From: Verrucomicrobiota bacterium
Lineage (GTDB): Bacteria; Verrucomicrobiota; Verrucomicrobiia; Opitutales; Opitutaceae
Assembly: GCA_016222805.1 (NCBI GenBank)
Contig: JACRQG010000004.1
Span: forward strand, 62,001 to 126,000
Reading direction: 5' to 3'
Length of the DNA: 64,000 nt
Numbering within the stretch: position 1 is the stretch's first letter; the number at the start of each line of letters is the position of its first letter. Below, one piece after another: positions 52,417 to 61,721 of this stretch. Under the pieces are notes generated by a model, which saw nothing but the letters and a program-made list of their open reading frames with translations, was not told where the DNA came from and searched no databases. A program made the translations under genes and the position numbers.

Positions 52417-53577
52417 ATGATGAAATCGTTGCTGCCGTCCCTGCTCGCCGCCTCGGGCCTCGTTCTCTTCGGGGGCTGCAAGCCCGCCGGTGGCTCCGCC
52501 GCGGCCGTCGGACCGATGCCGCCGGTTCCTGTTCAGGTCGCGGTGGTCCGCCAGTTGGATGTGCCGCGGGTGATCGAGGCCGTCGGGACCATGCAGGCCC
52601 TCCGCACGGTCGCGGTGAAGTCGCAGGTCGACGGCATGATTGCGCGGATCCACTTCCAGGAGGGCGACGAGGTGCAGGCGGGCGATCTCCTCGTGACGCT
52701 GGACCGGCGCCCGTTTGAGAACTCGCTCCGGATCGCCCGCGCCGATCTGGCCAATGCGCGGGCCGAGGCGGCCAAGGCGGCGGCCGATCTCGAGCGCTAC
52801 CAGCGCCTGGATCAACAGGACGCGATCTCCAAGGAGCAGTTCGCGCAGCTTGGAACCAAGGCGGAGACCACCCGGGCCTCCCTGCAGGCCAAGGAGGCCG
52901 CCGTGGCGAATGCCGAACTCCTGCTCGGCTACACCGAGATTCGGGCCCCGATCGCCGGCCGCACCGGCCAGCGGATCCTTCATGAAGGGGCGCTGGTGAA
53001 GGCCAACGACGCCGGCCAGTCCATCGTCACCCTGAACCAGCTCGCGCCCATCGCCGCGGCCTTCGCCGTTCCGGAACGTGCGCTGGGCGACATCCGTGCC
53101 GCGCTTACGCGGCGGGACGCGGTCGTCACCGTCACGGATCGTGCCGCGGGCCTCTCCCGCAGCGACGGGCGCCTGAGTTTCTTCGACAACAGCGTCGACG
53201 CCTCGACGGGCACCATCCTGCTCAAGGCGACCTTCGACAATGCCGACCACGTGCTGTGGCCCGGGCAGTTCGTGCAGGTGCAGGTGCGGCTCGGCCTGGA
53301 TCGGAATGCCCTCGTCGTGCCGTCGGCGGCGGTGCAAATCGGGCAGAACACGACCCAGATCTACGTGGTCAAGGCCGACCGTTCGCTGGAGATCCGGCCG
53401 GTGAAGGTGGGGCGCAGTTTCGGCGACGAGACCGTGCTCACCGAGGGCGTGCGGGCCGGCGAGACCGTCGTGACCGACGGGCACCTGCGGCTCACCCCGA
53501 CCTCCCGGGTCGAGGTGAAGAGCCTGACCGGGGCGGCGCCCGCGGGTTCGCCGGCGCCGGCCCGGCCCCAGCCATGA
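52417..53577 (+). CDS. RND efflux periplasmic adaptor (MdtA-like), lipoprotein
   Basis: 386 residues with a lipoprotein signal (LVLFGGC, Cys22). Layout: first lipoyl half, alpha-hairpin (ARADLANARAEAAKAAADLERYQRL), second lipoyl half (IRAPIAGRTGQRILHEGALV), beta-barrel and membrane-proximal domain with the late FVQVQVRLG signature, a standard HlyD/AcrA member. Overlaps the start of the next gene by ATGA, so the pair is translationally coupled. No outer-membrane channel is adjacent. Diverges from the antiporter gene across about 270 bp. Confidence 0.93.
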   Translation: MMKSLLPSLLAASGLVLFGGCKPAGGSAAAVGPMPPVPVQVAVVRQLDVPRVIEAVGTMQALRTVAVKSQVDGMIARIHFQEGDEVQAGDLLVTLDRRPFENSLRIARADLANARAEAAKAAADLERYQRLDQQDAISKEQFAQLGTKAETTRASLQAKEAAVANAELLLGYTEIRAPIAGRTGQRILHEGALVKANDAGQSIVTLNQLAPIAAAFAVPERALGDIRAALTRRDAVVTVTDRAAGLSRSDGRLSFFDNSVDASTGTILLKATFDNADHVLWPGQFVQVQVRLGLDRNALVVPSAAVQIGQNTTQIYVVKADRSLEIRPVKVGRSFGDETVLTEGVRAGETVVTDGHLRLTPTSRVEVKSLTGAAPAGSPAPARPQP

Positions 53578-56500
53578 ATCTCCCGTCCCTCTGCATCCGC
53601 CGGCCGGTGATGACGACGCTGCTCACCGCGGCGCTCTGCGTGTTTGGCGTGATGTCCTACCGGCTGCTGCCGGTGAGCGACCTGCCCAACATCGATTTCC
53701 CGACCATCGTGGTGAGTGCGAGCCTGCCGGGGGCGACCCCGGAGACGATGGCCTCGGCGGTGGCCACGCCGCTCGAGCAGCAGTTCTCCACCATCGCTGG
53801 CATCGACTCGATGACCTCGTCGAGCTCGCTCGGCTCGACCACGATCACGATTCAGTTCGCGCTTTCCCGCAGCATCGACGCCGCCGCGCAGGACGTCCAG
53901 GCGGCGATCGCCGCGGTCCAGCGCCGGCTGCCGACGGACATGCCGGCGCCGCCGTCGTTGCGGAAGACCAACCCGGCGGACCAGCCGGTCCTCTGGCTCG
54001 CCCTGTCCTCCCCCACGCTGCCGCTGTCCGTGGTGGATGAATACGCCCAGACCTACCTGGCCCAGCGCATCTCGACGATCGAAGGCGTGGCCCAGGTCCA
54101 GATCTTCGGGTCCCAGAAATACGCCCTGCGCGTGCAGCTGGACCCCGGAGCCCTGGCCGGGCGCGGGATCACCCTCGAGGAAGTCCGCAGCGCCCTGGTC
54201 ACGCACAACGTCAACCTCCCGACCGGCATCCTCGATGGCAACCAGCAGGCGATGACGGTCGTGGCCACCGGCCAGCTCGCCAGCAGCACCGAGTTCAGCC
54301 AGATGGTGGTGACCTACCGCAACGGGGCGCCGGTCCGGCTCGGGGAACTCGCCCGGGTGATCGACAGCGTGCAGGACAACCGCATCGCGAGCTGGTTCTA
54401 CGATCCGCAGGGCAGCAGCCGATCCGTGGGCCTGGGGGTGCAGCGGCAGCCCGGCACCAACACCGTGGAGATCGTCCGCCGCGTCCGCGAACTGATGCCC
54501 GGTTTCCGCCAGCAGCTCCCGGCCTCGGTGAAGCTTGAGGTGATGTTCGACCGGTCGGTGTCGATCCACGAGTCGGTCGAGGACGTGAAGTTCACCCTCC
54601 TGCTTTCGATCGGGCTCGTGGTCCTGGTGATCTTCCTGTTCCTGCGGACGCTCACGGCGACGGTGATCCCCAGCGTGGCGATCCCGATGGCGCTGCTCGG
54701 CACGTTCATCGTGATGTACTTCGCGGGCTTCACGATCGACAACCTCTCGCTGCTGGCCCTCACGCTCTCGGTCGGCTTTGTGGTCGATGACGCGATCGTG
54801 ATGCTCGAGAACATCGTGCGCTACGTGGAGCAGGGCCTGCCGGTGCGCGAGGCGGCCCTGAAGGGCGCCGGGGAGATCGGGTTCACGATCCTCTCGATGA
54901 CGCTGTCCCTGGTGGCGGTGTTCATTCCCGTGCTGTTCATGGGGGGAATCGTCGGCCGCCTGCTGCACGAGTTCGCCGTGACCATCACGGCCTCGATCCT
55001 CGTGTCGGGCCTGGTGTCGCTGACGCTGACGCCGATGTTGTGCAGCCGGTTCCTGCGGCCGCATCGTTCGGCCGGGACGGTTCCCGGGGCGGCGGCGCAC
55101 GGCCGGTTCTACCGGGCGATGGAGCAGGTGTTCAACGGGATGGTGAGCTTCTACGCCCGCACGCTGGCGCTCGCGATGCGCCGGCGCCGGATCACGGTGG
55201 CGGTGGCGGCGGCGATGGTGGTGCTGACCTACCTGGTGGGGCGCGCGCTTCCGACCGGATTCATCCCGACCGACGACACCGGCTCGATCTTCGCGCCGAC
55301 CGAGGCCGCACAGGACGTTTCGTTCGCCGAAATGGTGCGCCACCAGCTCGCGGGGGCGGCGATTGTCGCCCGGCACCCCGCTGTCGAAGCGATCAACTCC
55401 TCGATCGGCGCCGGGGGATCGCTGACGGCGACCGCGAACCAGGGACGTTATTTCATCAAGCTCAAGCCGCGGAAGGAGCGGGCGCACGCCGCGGTGGTGG
55501 CGCAGGAGCTGCGCCGCCAGCTTGCCGTGGTGCCCGGCTTCCGGGTGTATCCGCAGGTGTTGCCGCCAATCCGGCTCGGCGGGACGATCTCGCGGGCGCT
55601 GTACCAGTTCACCCTCTTTGGCAGTGACCTGAAGGAACTATACGCCGCGGCGCAGGCAATGGAGGTGAAGATGCGCGCATTGGACGGGTTGCAGGACGTG
55701 AACTCCGACCTGCAACTTGCCAACCCGCAGCTGCGGGTCGAAATCAAGCGCGATCGGGCGGCCGCCCTGGGCATCACGCCGCAGCAAATCGAGGACACCC
55801 TCTACAGCGCGTACGGCTCGCGGCAGGTCTCCACCATCTACACCCCGACGAACCAGTACTTCGTCATCATGGAGATGGCGCCGGAATTTCAGAAGACACC
55901 CGAGGCGCTGTCGCGACTCTACCTGCGCAGCCGCAGCGGCAAGGTCGTACCGCTCGATGCAGTGGCGGAGCTTAAGCGGGATGTTGGACCCCTGACAGTG
56001 AATCACCTCGGCCAGGTGCCCGCCGTGACGATCTCGTTCAATCTTCGCCCGGGCTTTTCGCTGGGGCAGGCCACCGCGGCCGTGACGGATCTCGCGCGCC
56101 GGGAATTGCCCGCGACGCTTAGCTACGGCTTCCAGGGGTCGGCGCAGGCGTTTGCCTCCTCGATGCAGGGGCTGGGCCTCCTGTTGATCATGGCGGTCCT
56201 GGTGATCTACATCGTCCTCGGGATCCTCTACGAGGACTTCATTCATCCCATCACGATCCTGTCGGGCCTGCCGGCCGCCAGTTTCGGGGCGCTGGCGACG
56301 CTCTGGCTGTTCAAGGAGGAGCTGAACGTGATGGGTTATGTGGGGATCATCCTCCTCATCGGCATCGTGAAGAAGAACGCGATCATGATGATCGACTTTG
56401 CCCTGGCGGCCCGCGCCCAGGGCGAGACATCCCCGGAAAAGGCGATCGTGCAGGCCTGCCTCGTCCGCTTCCGTCCGATCATGATGACGACCTTCGCGGC

Positions 56501-56723
56501 CCTGGCGGCCGCCGTCCCGATTGCACTCGGGCTCGGGGCGGGGGCGGATTCGCGGCGCCCATTGGGCCTGGCCGTGGTGGGGGGACTCGTGGTGTCGCAG
56601 CTGCTGACGCTTTATATCACCCCGGTGATCTATGTGTACCTCGATCGGTTCACGGCCCGGACGCGGCGGCGGTTGTCTGACGCCGAAACGGCGTCGGAGA
56701 CGGTGACGGCTGGAGCCAAATAG
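53574..56723 (+). CDS. RND multidrug efflux transporter (MdtB/MdtC-like)
   Basis: 1049 residues from the ATG at 53574, overlapping the adaptor stop by 4 bp; frame is open upstream but only as shadow. Has TM1 and porter start (LPVSDLPNIDFPTIVVSASLPGA, a MdtB/C-like sequence), the TM4 motif GFVVDDAIVMLENIVRY with Asp-Asp, and second-half TM block with GIVKKNAIMMIDFAL. Normal length without insertions, unlike the first pump of the 3-10 kb operon. A typical drug or toxic-compound exporter; substrate not readable. Confidence 0.94.
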   Translation: MNLPSLCIRRPVMTTLLTAALCVFGVMSYRLLPVSDLPNIDFPTIVVSASLPGATPETMASAVATPLEQQFSTIAGIDSMTSSSSLGSTTITIQFALSRSIDAAAQDVQAAIAAVQRRLPTDMPAPPSLRKTNPADQPVLWLALSSPTLPLSVVDEYAQTYLAQRISTIEGVAQVQIFGSQKYALRVQLDPGALAGRGITLEEVRSALVTHNVNLPTGILDGNQQAMTVVATGQLASSTEFSQMVVTYRNGAPVRLGELARVIDSVQDNRIASWFYDPQGSSRSVGLGVQRQPGTNTVEIVRRVRELMPGFRQQLPASVKLEVMFDRSVSIHESVEDVKFTLLLSIGLVVLVIFLFLRTLTATVIPSVAIPMALLGTFIVMYFAGFTIDNLSLLALTLSVGFVVDDAIVMLENIVRYVEQGLPVREAALKGAGEIGFTILSMTLSLVAVFIPVLFMGGIVGRLLHEFAVTITASILVSGLVSLTLTPMLCSRFLRPHRSAGTVPGAAAHGRFYRAMEQVFNGMVSFYARTLALAMRRRRITVAVAAAMVVLTYLVGRALPTGFIPTDDTGSIFAPTEAAQDVSFAEMVRHQLAGAAIVARHPAVEAINSSIGAGGSLTATANQGRYFIKLKPRKERAHAAVVAQELRRQLAVVPGFRVYPQVLPPIRLGGTISRALYQFTLFGSDLKELYAAAQAMEVKMRALDGLQDVNSDLQLANPQLRVEIKRDRAAALGITPQQIEDTLYSAYGSRQVSTIYTPTNQYFVIMEMAPEFQKTPEALSRLYLRSRSGKVVPLDAVAELKRDVGPLTVNHLGQVPAVTISFNLRPGFSLGQATAAVTDLARRELPATLSYGFQGSAQAFASSMQGLGLLLIMAVLVIYIVLGILYEDFIHPITILSGLPAASFGALATLWLFKEELNVMGYVGIILLIGIVKKNAIMMIDFALAARAQGETSPEKAIVQACLVRFRPIMMTTFAALAAAVPIALGLGAGADSRRPLGLAVVGGLVVSQLLTLYITPVIYVYLDRFTARTRRRLSDAETASETVTAGAK

Positions 56724-56842
56724 GCGGGTCCACCAGGAAACCGGTGCGGAATTTCTGCCGGCAAATCACGGACTGCCAGGTGCCGGCAGCTCTGGTGAAA
56801 CCTTGCGCGTGGTCCGATGTCGGACAGACTGCTTCCTTCACC

Positions 56843-57439
56843 ATGAAAGCCCTCCTTGCCCTCTCCGTGGCGCTGGCTGTAGCGCTGCCCGTTCAGGCTG
56901 AGTTGTTCCGTCCACACGCGGGCCGTGGCGACCGTGGCCATGTGGGTCCCCGCCATTCGCCGCACGTTTCCTGGTCGGGCCACTCCCGCGGAGGGTATGT
57001 TTATCGGCACCATCCTTCGGTATATGTGGGGTTTGGACCGGCGTACTACCCGGCATACGGGTACTATCCCGGGTACGGTGCCGACTACCCGTACTACGGG
57101 AGCTGGGGAGGTTATTATGGTTCGGGCAGTGCGGCGTCGTCGGGATTCTGGCTTGGCGCCCTCGCCGGCGGGATCATCGGGCACAACAGCGGCGAGTTCC
57201 GCCACAACGGCTGGCGCGGTGCCGCCTGGGGCGCCGGAGTCGGCTGGCTCCTGGGTTCCATCGCGGATGCCAACCGGCGCCCGGTCACCTACGTTCCAGC
57301 CCAGGTGGTGTCGGTCCCAGCGGCTTCGGTTGTGGCCCCCGTGTCGCAACCGGCGGCAGCCCCGCAGCAGATCACGATTATCAACAACTACTACAACTCA
57401 TCGCCGATGAGCGGGGCCAACAGCCTGTTTGGCCGCTGA
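56843..57439 (+). CDS. Exported Gly/Tyr/His-rich small protein with glycine-zipper region
   Basis: 198 residues from the ATG at 56843 with a clean signal peptide (LLALSVALAVALPVQAE). A His-rich region is followed by a Tyr/Gly repeat stretch (YGYYPGYGADYPYYG), then a hydrophobic Gly-rich segment (FWLGALAGGIIGHNSGEF ... GVGWLLGSIAD). The last resembles a glycine-zipper that inserts in membranes. The C-terminus is Gln/Pro/Asn-rich. Probably an envelope-associated structural protein. It precedes the LpoB-like cluster. Confidence 0.65.
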   Translation: MKALLALSVALAVALPVQAELFRPHAGRGDRGHVGPRHSPHVSWSGHSRGGYVYRHHPSVYVGFGPAYYPAYGYYPGYGADYPYYGSWGGYYGSGSAASSGFWLGALAGGIIGHNSGEFRHNGWRGAAWGAGVGWLLGSIADANRRPVTYVPAQVVSVPAASVVAPVSQPAAAPQQITIINNYYNSSPMSGANSLFGR

Positions 57440-57541
57440 GACCCCCGGCCGGTCGACCCCCTGTGACAAAACCCGGCCGGCTTGCGTCGTTCCCGGGTGG
57501 AACCTTCCGCACACCTCGTCCGCACCTTTCCGCCTGACACC

Positions 57542-58174
57542 ATGACCACCAATGCCGTTTTTGCCCGAGCCGGCCTCCTGGCCGGCCTCGCCCTCCTCGC
57601 CGGATGCGCCACCACCGAGGGGGTGAAGAACCCTTCCGGGGTTCCCGTCACTGAAATGCGACCGGATGAACGCGGCTTTGTCGCGGGTACCGGGATTGAA
57701 GCCCAGGATCTCGTGACCGTCACCGATCGCATGGCCCGCAGCATTCTGGGCATTCCGCAGATTGCCCGCGCGCAGACGCCCCCGAGCGTCGTGCTCGAAC
57801 CGGTCGTCAACAACACCCGCTTTCCGATCAACAAGGACATCTTCCTGACCCGGATTCGGACGCAGTTGAACTCCAAGGCGGCCGGGCAGGTGTCCTTCCT
57901 GGATCGGGAGATGATGAAGACGCTCCAGCGGGAGCGTGAGCTCAAGCGCACCGGCCAGGTCACCGCCAGTGCCGATCCCAATGTGGTGGAGTTCGGCGGA
58001 GCCGACTACTTCCTCACGGGCAAGTTGGACGGCATGACGACGCGCACCACGGCCGGTACCAGCGACTATGTGCTCTACAGTTTCCGCCTGACGGACGCCC
58101 GCACCAGCCGGATCGTCTGGGAGGATTCGGCGGAGATCAAGAAACAGGGCCTCGAAGACGCCGCCTATCGCTGA
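57542..58174 (+). CDS. LpoB-like lipoprotein (penicillin-binding protein activator)
   Basis: 210 residues from the ATG at 57542, lipobox LLAGC. The LpoB signature is present: VVLEPVVNNTRFPINKDIF (a conserved strand of the CsgG-like fold), FLTGKLDGMTTRTTAG, DYVLYSFRLTDARTSRIVWEDSAEIKKQGLEDA at the end. LpoB in enterobacteria activates PBP1b from the outer membrane; in other lineages the partner is unknown. Neighbouring COG3014- and YcfL-like genes support the assignment. Confidence 0.85.
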   Translation: MTTNAVFARAGLLAGLALLAGCATTEGVKNPSGVPVTEMRPDERGFVAGTGIEAQDLVTVTDRMARSILGIPQIARAQTPPSVVLEPVVNNTRFPINKDIFLTRIRTQLNSKAAGQVSFLDREMMKTLQRERELKRTGQVTASADPNVVEFGGADYFLTGKLDGMTTRTTAGTSDYVLYSFRLTDARTSRIVWEDSAEIKKQGLEDAAYR

Positions 58175-58299
58175 ACCGGGCCGGCGAACGATGATTGGAC
58201 CATTTCCGGGGACGCACGGATCGATCAGAGGAAGTCCCGCCGTGATGGTCCGGCCTCTCCCGCCGTGGACCTCCCCCGGCGCTTCCCTTTTCGTCCAGC

Positions 58300-59508
58300 A
58301 TGCCTCGAACTCTCACGGCCCTCCTTCTCGTCGTCCTGCTCGCCGGCCTGTCGGGCTGCGAGTCCGTCCCCGACGAACCGCGCGCGCGTGACGGACGCCG
58401 GGCCGCCCGGGCCGAGGCGAGTCGCGGCGTGCCCGAGGTGCCGGAGCGCGAACGCGTCCTGCACGCGTACCGCGCCGCCGCCACCGCGCTCCGGACGGGC
58501 CAGTACGAGGTGGCGAAGGCAAGGCTGGATGACGCCATCGCCCGCATCGGCGGCATCATCGCCAACGATGCGGACGCGGCCCGGGCCCGTGGGCTGTTCT
58601 CGGCGGAAAGCACCAAGGTTTTCATCGGCGAGCCCTACGAGCGGGTGATGGCCTATTACTATCGCGGCATCCTGTACTGGCGGGATGGGGAGCCCGACAA
58701 CGCGCGCGCCTGCTTCCGCTCCGGCCAGGTCATCGACAGTGGGCCGGAACAAGAGAAGTACGACGCGGACTACGTGCTGCTCGACTACCTCGACGGCCTG
58801 GCGTCGGCCAAGCTGCAGGCAGACGGAGGCGACGCCTGGGCGCGAGCCCAGGCGCACGCCGGGGAGAAGGTGGCCCTGCCGCCCTACAATCCGGCCGCCA
58901 ACGTGCTGGTCTTCGCGGAGTACGGGTATGGCCCCCGCAAATACGCGGCCGGACCTTACGGGGAGCAGCTGCGGTTCCATGTGGAGGACTCGCCCTCGCG
59001 CACCGCCCGGTTGGTGCTGAACCAGGGCCGGATGATTGTGCCATTGCCCCCCTATGACGACCTTGGCTACCAGGCGACGACCCGCGGCGGCCGCGTGATG
59101 GATCACATCCTCGGCAACAAGGCGGTCTTCAAGGCGGGGGCGGATGTGGCCGGCGATGTGGCGCTCGCCGGGGCGGCGATCGCGCACGACCAATCCCGGC
59201 GCCGCGAGCGCCGGGGCAAGGACGGCGATGACGCCGAAGCCGCGGCGATCGGGCTGGGGATTCTCGGGGTCATTGGCAAGGTGGCGGCGGCCGCGACGCG
59301 ACCGGAGGCCGACACCCGGCAGTGGAACAACCTGCCGCAGCGCCTGAGCTTCGCCGCGCTGAAGCTGGCCCCCGGCGAATACTCCGGTCGGATCGAGTTC
59401 CTCGATCGCGACGGCCACCTGCTGCCGGCCCGGACCCGGCCGGTGGCCTTCACCGTCGCGGGCGACGAGCGCGATACCGTCGTTTTTTTCAGCGAACTTA
59501 CCGGTTGA
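58300..59508 (+). CDS. COG3014-like lipoprotein of the LpoB cluster
   Basis: 402 residues, lipobox LSGC. The first half has helical tetratricopeptide-like repeats (ALRTGQYEVAKARLDDAIARI, ERVMAYYYRGILYWRDGEPDNARACFRSG), then a region with the ALPPYNPAANVLVFAEYGYGP signature and a second-half hydrophobic loop. COG3014 proteins are conserved next to LpoB in many Gram-negative genomes and are of unknown function. Position 125 bp after the LpoB-like gene fits that cluster. Confidence 0.7.
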   Translation: MPRTLTALLLVVLLAGLSGCESVPDEPRARDGRRAARAEASRGVPEVPERERVLHAYRAAATALRTGQYEVAKARLDDAIARIGGIIANDADAARARGLFSAESTKVFIGEPYERVMAYYYRGILYWRDGEPDNARACFRSGQVIDSGPEQEKYDADYVLLDYLDGLASAKLQADGGDAWARAQAHAGEKVALPPYNPAANVLVFAEYGYGPRKYAAGPYGEQLRFHVEDSPSRTARLVLNQGRMIVPLPPYDDLGYQATTRGGRVMDHILGNKAVFKAGADVAGDVALAGAAIAHDQSRRRERRGKDGDDAEAAAIGLGILGVIGKVAAAATRPEADTRQWNNLPQRLSFAALKLAPGEYSGRIEFLDRDGHLLPARTRPVAFTVAGDERDTVVFFSELTG

Positions 59509-59545
59509 ACCCAAGTCTCACCTTTTCACCACCGCGCACCGCACC

Positions 59546-59965
59546 ATGAACTCCTCGTCGTTTTCCCTGCTTGTCCCGGCTGTCGCCCTCCTGCTCGCCG
59601 CCGGCTGCGCCACCCAGACCGGACCCTTTCCGCCGCTGGACACGACCAAATTCACCCTCGAAAACTCGGACCGCTTTGTCCTCCTCGATCAGCCGGCGCA
59701 GAACTCGGTGACCTGCACGGGGCTGCAGGAGGTGCCGCTCAGTGACGGCCGTCTGGAGGTGGTCGCCAACGTCAAGAACCGGGAGAACCGCCGGATCGAG
59801 GTGCAGATCAATTGTGTGTTCAAGGACGCACAGGGTTTCTCCACGGGAGACGAGACGCCGTGGCAGACCCTGATCCTCTCCGAATTTGCCACCGAGGCCG
59901 TGCGCTTCACCGCGATGAACACGCAGGCCAAGAAATACACGGTCCGAGTCCGCCAGGCCCGCTGA
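59546..59965 (+). CDS. YcfL/DUF1425-like lipoprotein
   Basis: 139 residues with lipobox LLAAGC. Contains the DUF1425 beta-sandwich pattern: TLENSDRFVLLDQPAQNS, GRLEVVANVKNRENRRIEVQI, WQTLILSEFATEAVRFTAMNTQAKKYTVRVR. In enterobacteria ycfL lies directly before lpoB, so its presence here in one cluster is a conserved association with envelope synthesis. Function unknown. Confidence 0.8.
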   Translation: MNSSSFSLLVPAVALLLAAGCATQTGPFPPLDTTKFTLENSDRFVLLDQPAQNSVTCTGLQEVPLSDGRLEVVANVKNRENRRIEVQINCVFKDAQGFSTGDETPWQTLILSEFATEAVRFTAMNTQAKKYTVRVRQAR

Positions 59966-59985
59966 GAAACCTCCCCGCTCCCGCC

Positions 59986-60828
59986 ATGAACCGCTCCCTG
60001 CTGTTTGGTCCGGTCGCCTTCGGCCTTGCGCCGTTGCTGTTTGCCCAGAGTTCAAACGAGCCTCCGCCCCCGCCGCCGCCCGTGGCGCAGGCGCTGCCGC
60101 GGACGCCGGCACCGGGCCTGCCGTCGGCTTCGCCCAGCCAGCGGGTCTACGGGCCCACCGCCGACACGCTCATCGCCCGGACGACGGCCGAGGGGATCAT
60201 CGATGGGTTCCGGCGCGCCTACAAGAGTGACAGCGCCCCGCGGGTCGTGATTTACGTGAACCGCGCCCTGGTCGACACGGTTTCGGGCCTGAAGCTCACC
60301 GCGCGTAGCGAGCAGTTTGAAAAGACCGAAGCAGCTCTGAAGTCCACCGGGACGAACGCGTATCAGGTGAAGGCTCCGGCCTCCCCGACCCTGGCCGACC
60401 AGCAGACCGTGCGGGAAATCGAGCGGCTGTTCGGGCGCGCCTTCCGCCATGCGGGGGCGCAGCTTGCCGATCAGAACGTCGCCGCGTCGTTGCTGCCGGA
60501 GCAGCCGGGCGCCCATTTGGTGGGCGATCGGGCCGAGAAGGACCGCCAGGCCCTGGCCAACATCGCCGACATCGCGATCGAGATCCTGATTTCCAGCCGA
60601 TCGATCGTCGTGCCGGAAGTGGCCGGCGACACCACCTACCCGGTGCCGGACATCCAGGCGACGGCGATTCGACTGAAGGATGCGGCCATCGTCGGGCAGG
60701 CGGCGGCGTCGGATATCGTCGGTCGCGGCACCCAGGCCGGGCGGGTGGTGCGCCAGTTCAGCGTGCAGGACATCACCGAGGCCACCGCGCTCGCGCTGAT
60801 GGAAGACATGCTGACGGGCAAGCGTTGA
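59986..60828 (+). CDS. Exported protein of the LpoB cluster, possibly CsgG/LpoB-like
   Basis: 280 residues from the ATG at 59986. A signal peptide (LAPLLFAQS) and Pro-rich linker are followed by a mixed domain beginning PRVVIYVNRALVD and ending with DITEATALALMEDMLTG. The start strand and the last helix resemble the CsgG/LpoB fold family, but this is a pattern impression only. It starts 20 bp after the YcfL-like gene, so it belongs to the same operon. Confidence 0.55.
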   Translation: MNRSLLFGPVAFGLAPLLFAQSSNEPPPPPPPVAQALPRTPAPGLPSASPSQRVYGPTADTLIARTTAEGIIDGFRRAYKSDSAPRVVIYVNRALVDTVSGLKLTARSEQFEKTEAALKSTGTNAYQVKAPASPTLADQQTVREIERLFGRAFRHAGAQLADQNVAASLLPEQPGAHLVGDRAEKDRQALANIADIAIEILISSRSIVVPEVAGDTTYPVPDIQATAIRLKDAAIVGQAAASDIVGRGTQAGRVVRQFSVQDITEATALALMEDMLTGKR

Positions 60829-61108
60829 TCCGGCTGGCGGCGGGTCGCCCGCTTGTGCCATCCGGCAAATCTCCACACAGCCCGGGAAACCGGTGTCGTT
60901 TGTGGGCGCGGCGATCTTGCCGCGCGGTGAAACGCATCGTCGGTGGATAATCGCGGGACGGGGTCGCCCCGCCTACATGGGCCAGAGTCACTGCTGACGT
61001 TCTGGATATTTCCGCGCGGCTTTGATCTGAATCAAGGCCAGGGGCGCGGGGCCGCGCTAGGGTCGTGGCGCGTCGGGCTCGAATCGTTCCGATCCGGCGC
61101 CCAGCCCC
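60829..61108. other. Spacer with REP-like hairpins
   Basis: 280 bp. Holds the hairpin at 60906-60925 and a second (CGGGG-TCG-CCCCG) at 60959-60971, the type of short G+C palindromes common between genes in this lineage. The azurin promoter probably lies after 60990. Confidence 0.5.
60906..60925. repeat. REP-like hairpin GCGCGGC-N6-GCCGCGC
   Basis: 7-bp perfect arms with loop GATCTT. Sequence and flanks match the hairpin at 46056-46074, so both are copies of one dispersed repeat family. Confidence 0.55.
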
Positions 61109-61618
61109 ATGATCCCTTCGCTGCCTCGCCTTGCCGTGTCCTTGTCCGTCGCCGCCCTCTGGCTGGGCGGTTGCAGTCCGGCGGAAAAGCCCTCCGCCCA
61201 GACTCCGCCCAGCGCTCCCCCGCCGGCCGCCGCCGGGGTCCGCACCGTGTCGATCACGGGGGACGACACCATGAAGTTCAATGTCACGGAGGTGGCCGCG
61301 GCACCGGGCGAACCGCTGCGGGTGGTATTCACCAACGTCGGCAAGCTGCCGAAGCAGGCGATGGCCCATAATTGGGTGCTGCTGCAACCGTGCAGCGAGG
61401 CCGAGTTGAATGCCTTCGGCACGGCGGCCGTTCTCGCGGCCCCCACCCATATTCCCGCAGCCAAACAAGCGCAGGTCATCGCCCACACGAAGCTGCTTGG
61501 CCCGGGGGAGTCGGACACGATTGACTTCAAAGCCCCGTCCCAGCCCGGTGAATACCCGTTCATCTGCACGTTTCCCGGGCACTTCGCGATGATGCGCGGC
61601 AAGCTGGTGGTGAAATGA
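61109..61618 (+). CDS. Azurin-like blue copper lipoprotein
   Basis: 169 residues, lipobox LGGC (Cys22) then an Ala/Pro linker. The cupredoxin domain has all azurin copper ligands: His87 (AMAHNWV), Cys153, His158 and Met162 (C-x4-H-x3-M, FICTFPGHFAMM). The Asn after the first His and PGEYPFICTFPGH are typical azurin. It is a periplasmic one-electron carrier, here membrane-anchored by lipid. Candidate partners are cytochrome c oxidase or nitrite reductase; none is in the window. Confidence 0.93.
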   Translation: MIPSLPRLAVSLSVAALWLGGCSPAEKPSAQTPPSAPPPAAAGVRTVSITGDDTMKFNVTEVAAAPGEPLRVVFTNVGKLPKQAMAHNWVLLQPCSEAELNAFGTAAVLAAPTHIPAAKQAQVIAHTKLLGPGESDTIDFKAPSQPGEYPFICTFPGHFAMMRGKLVVK

Positions 61619-61721
61619 CGCCGCGCGCAACTCCCCGCCCCGCCGCCCACCTTGGAGGCTGCCGTCGACCGGCGGGCCGGCCGGGTTTCCCTCGGGTCGG
61701 GATCCCTGACTCCGCCGGCTG

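Noticed and set aside
53361-55487. 708-codon minus-strand frame opposite the MdtB/C-like pump
   Set aside because: His/Arg/Asp-rich antisense shadow of a conserved transporter.
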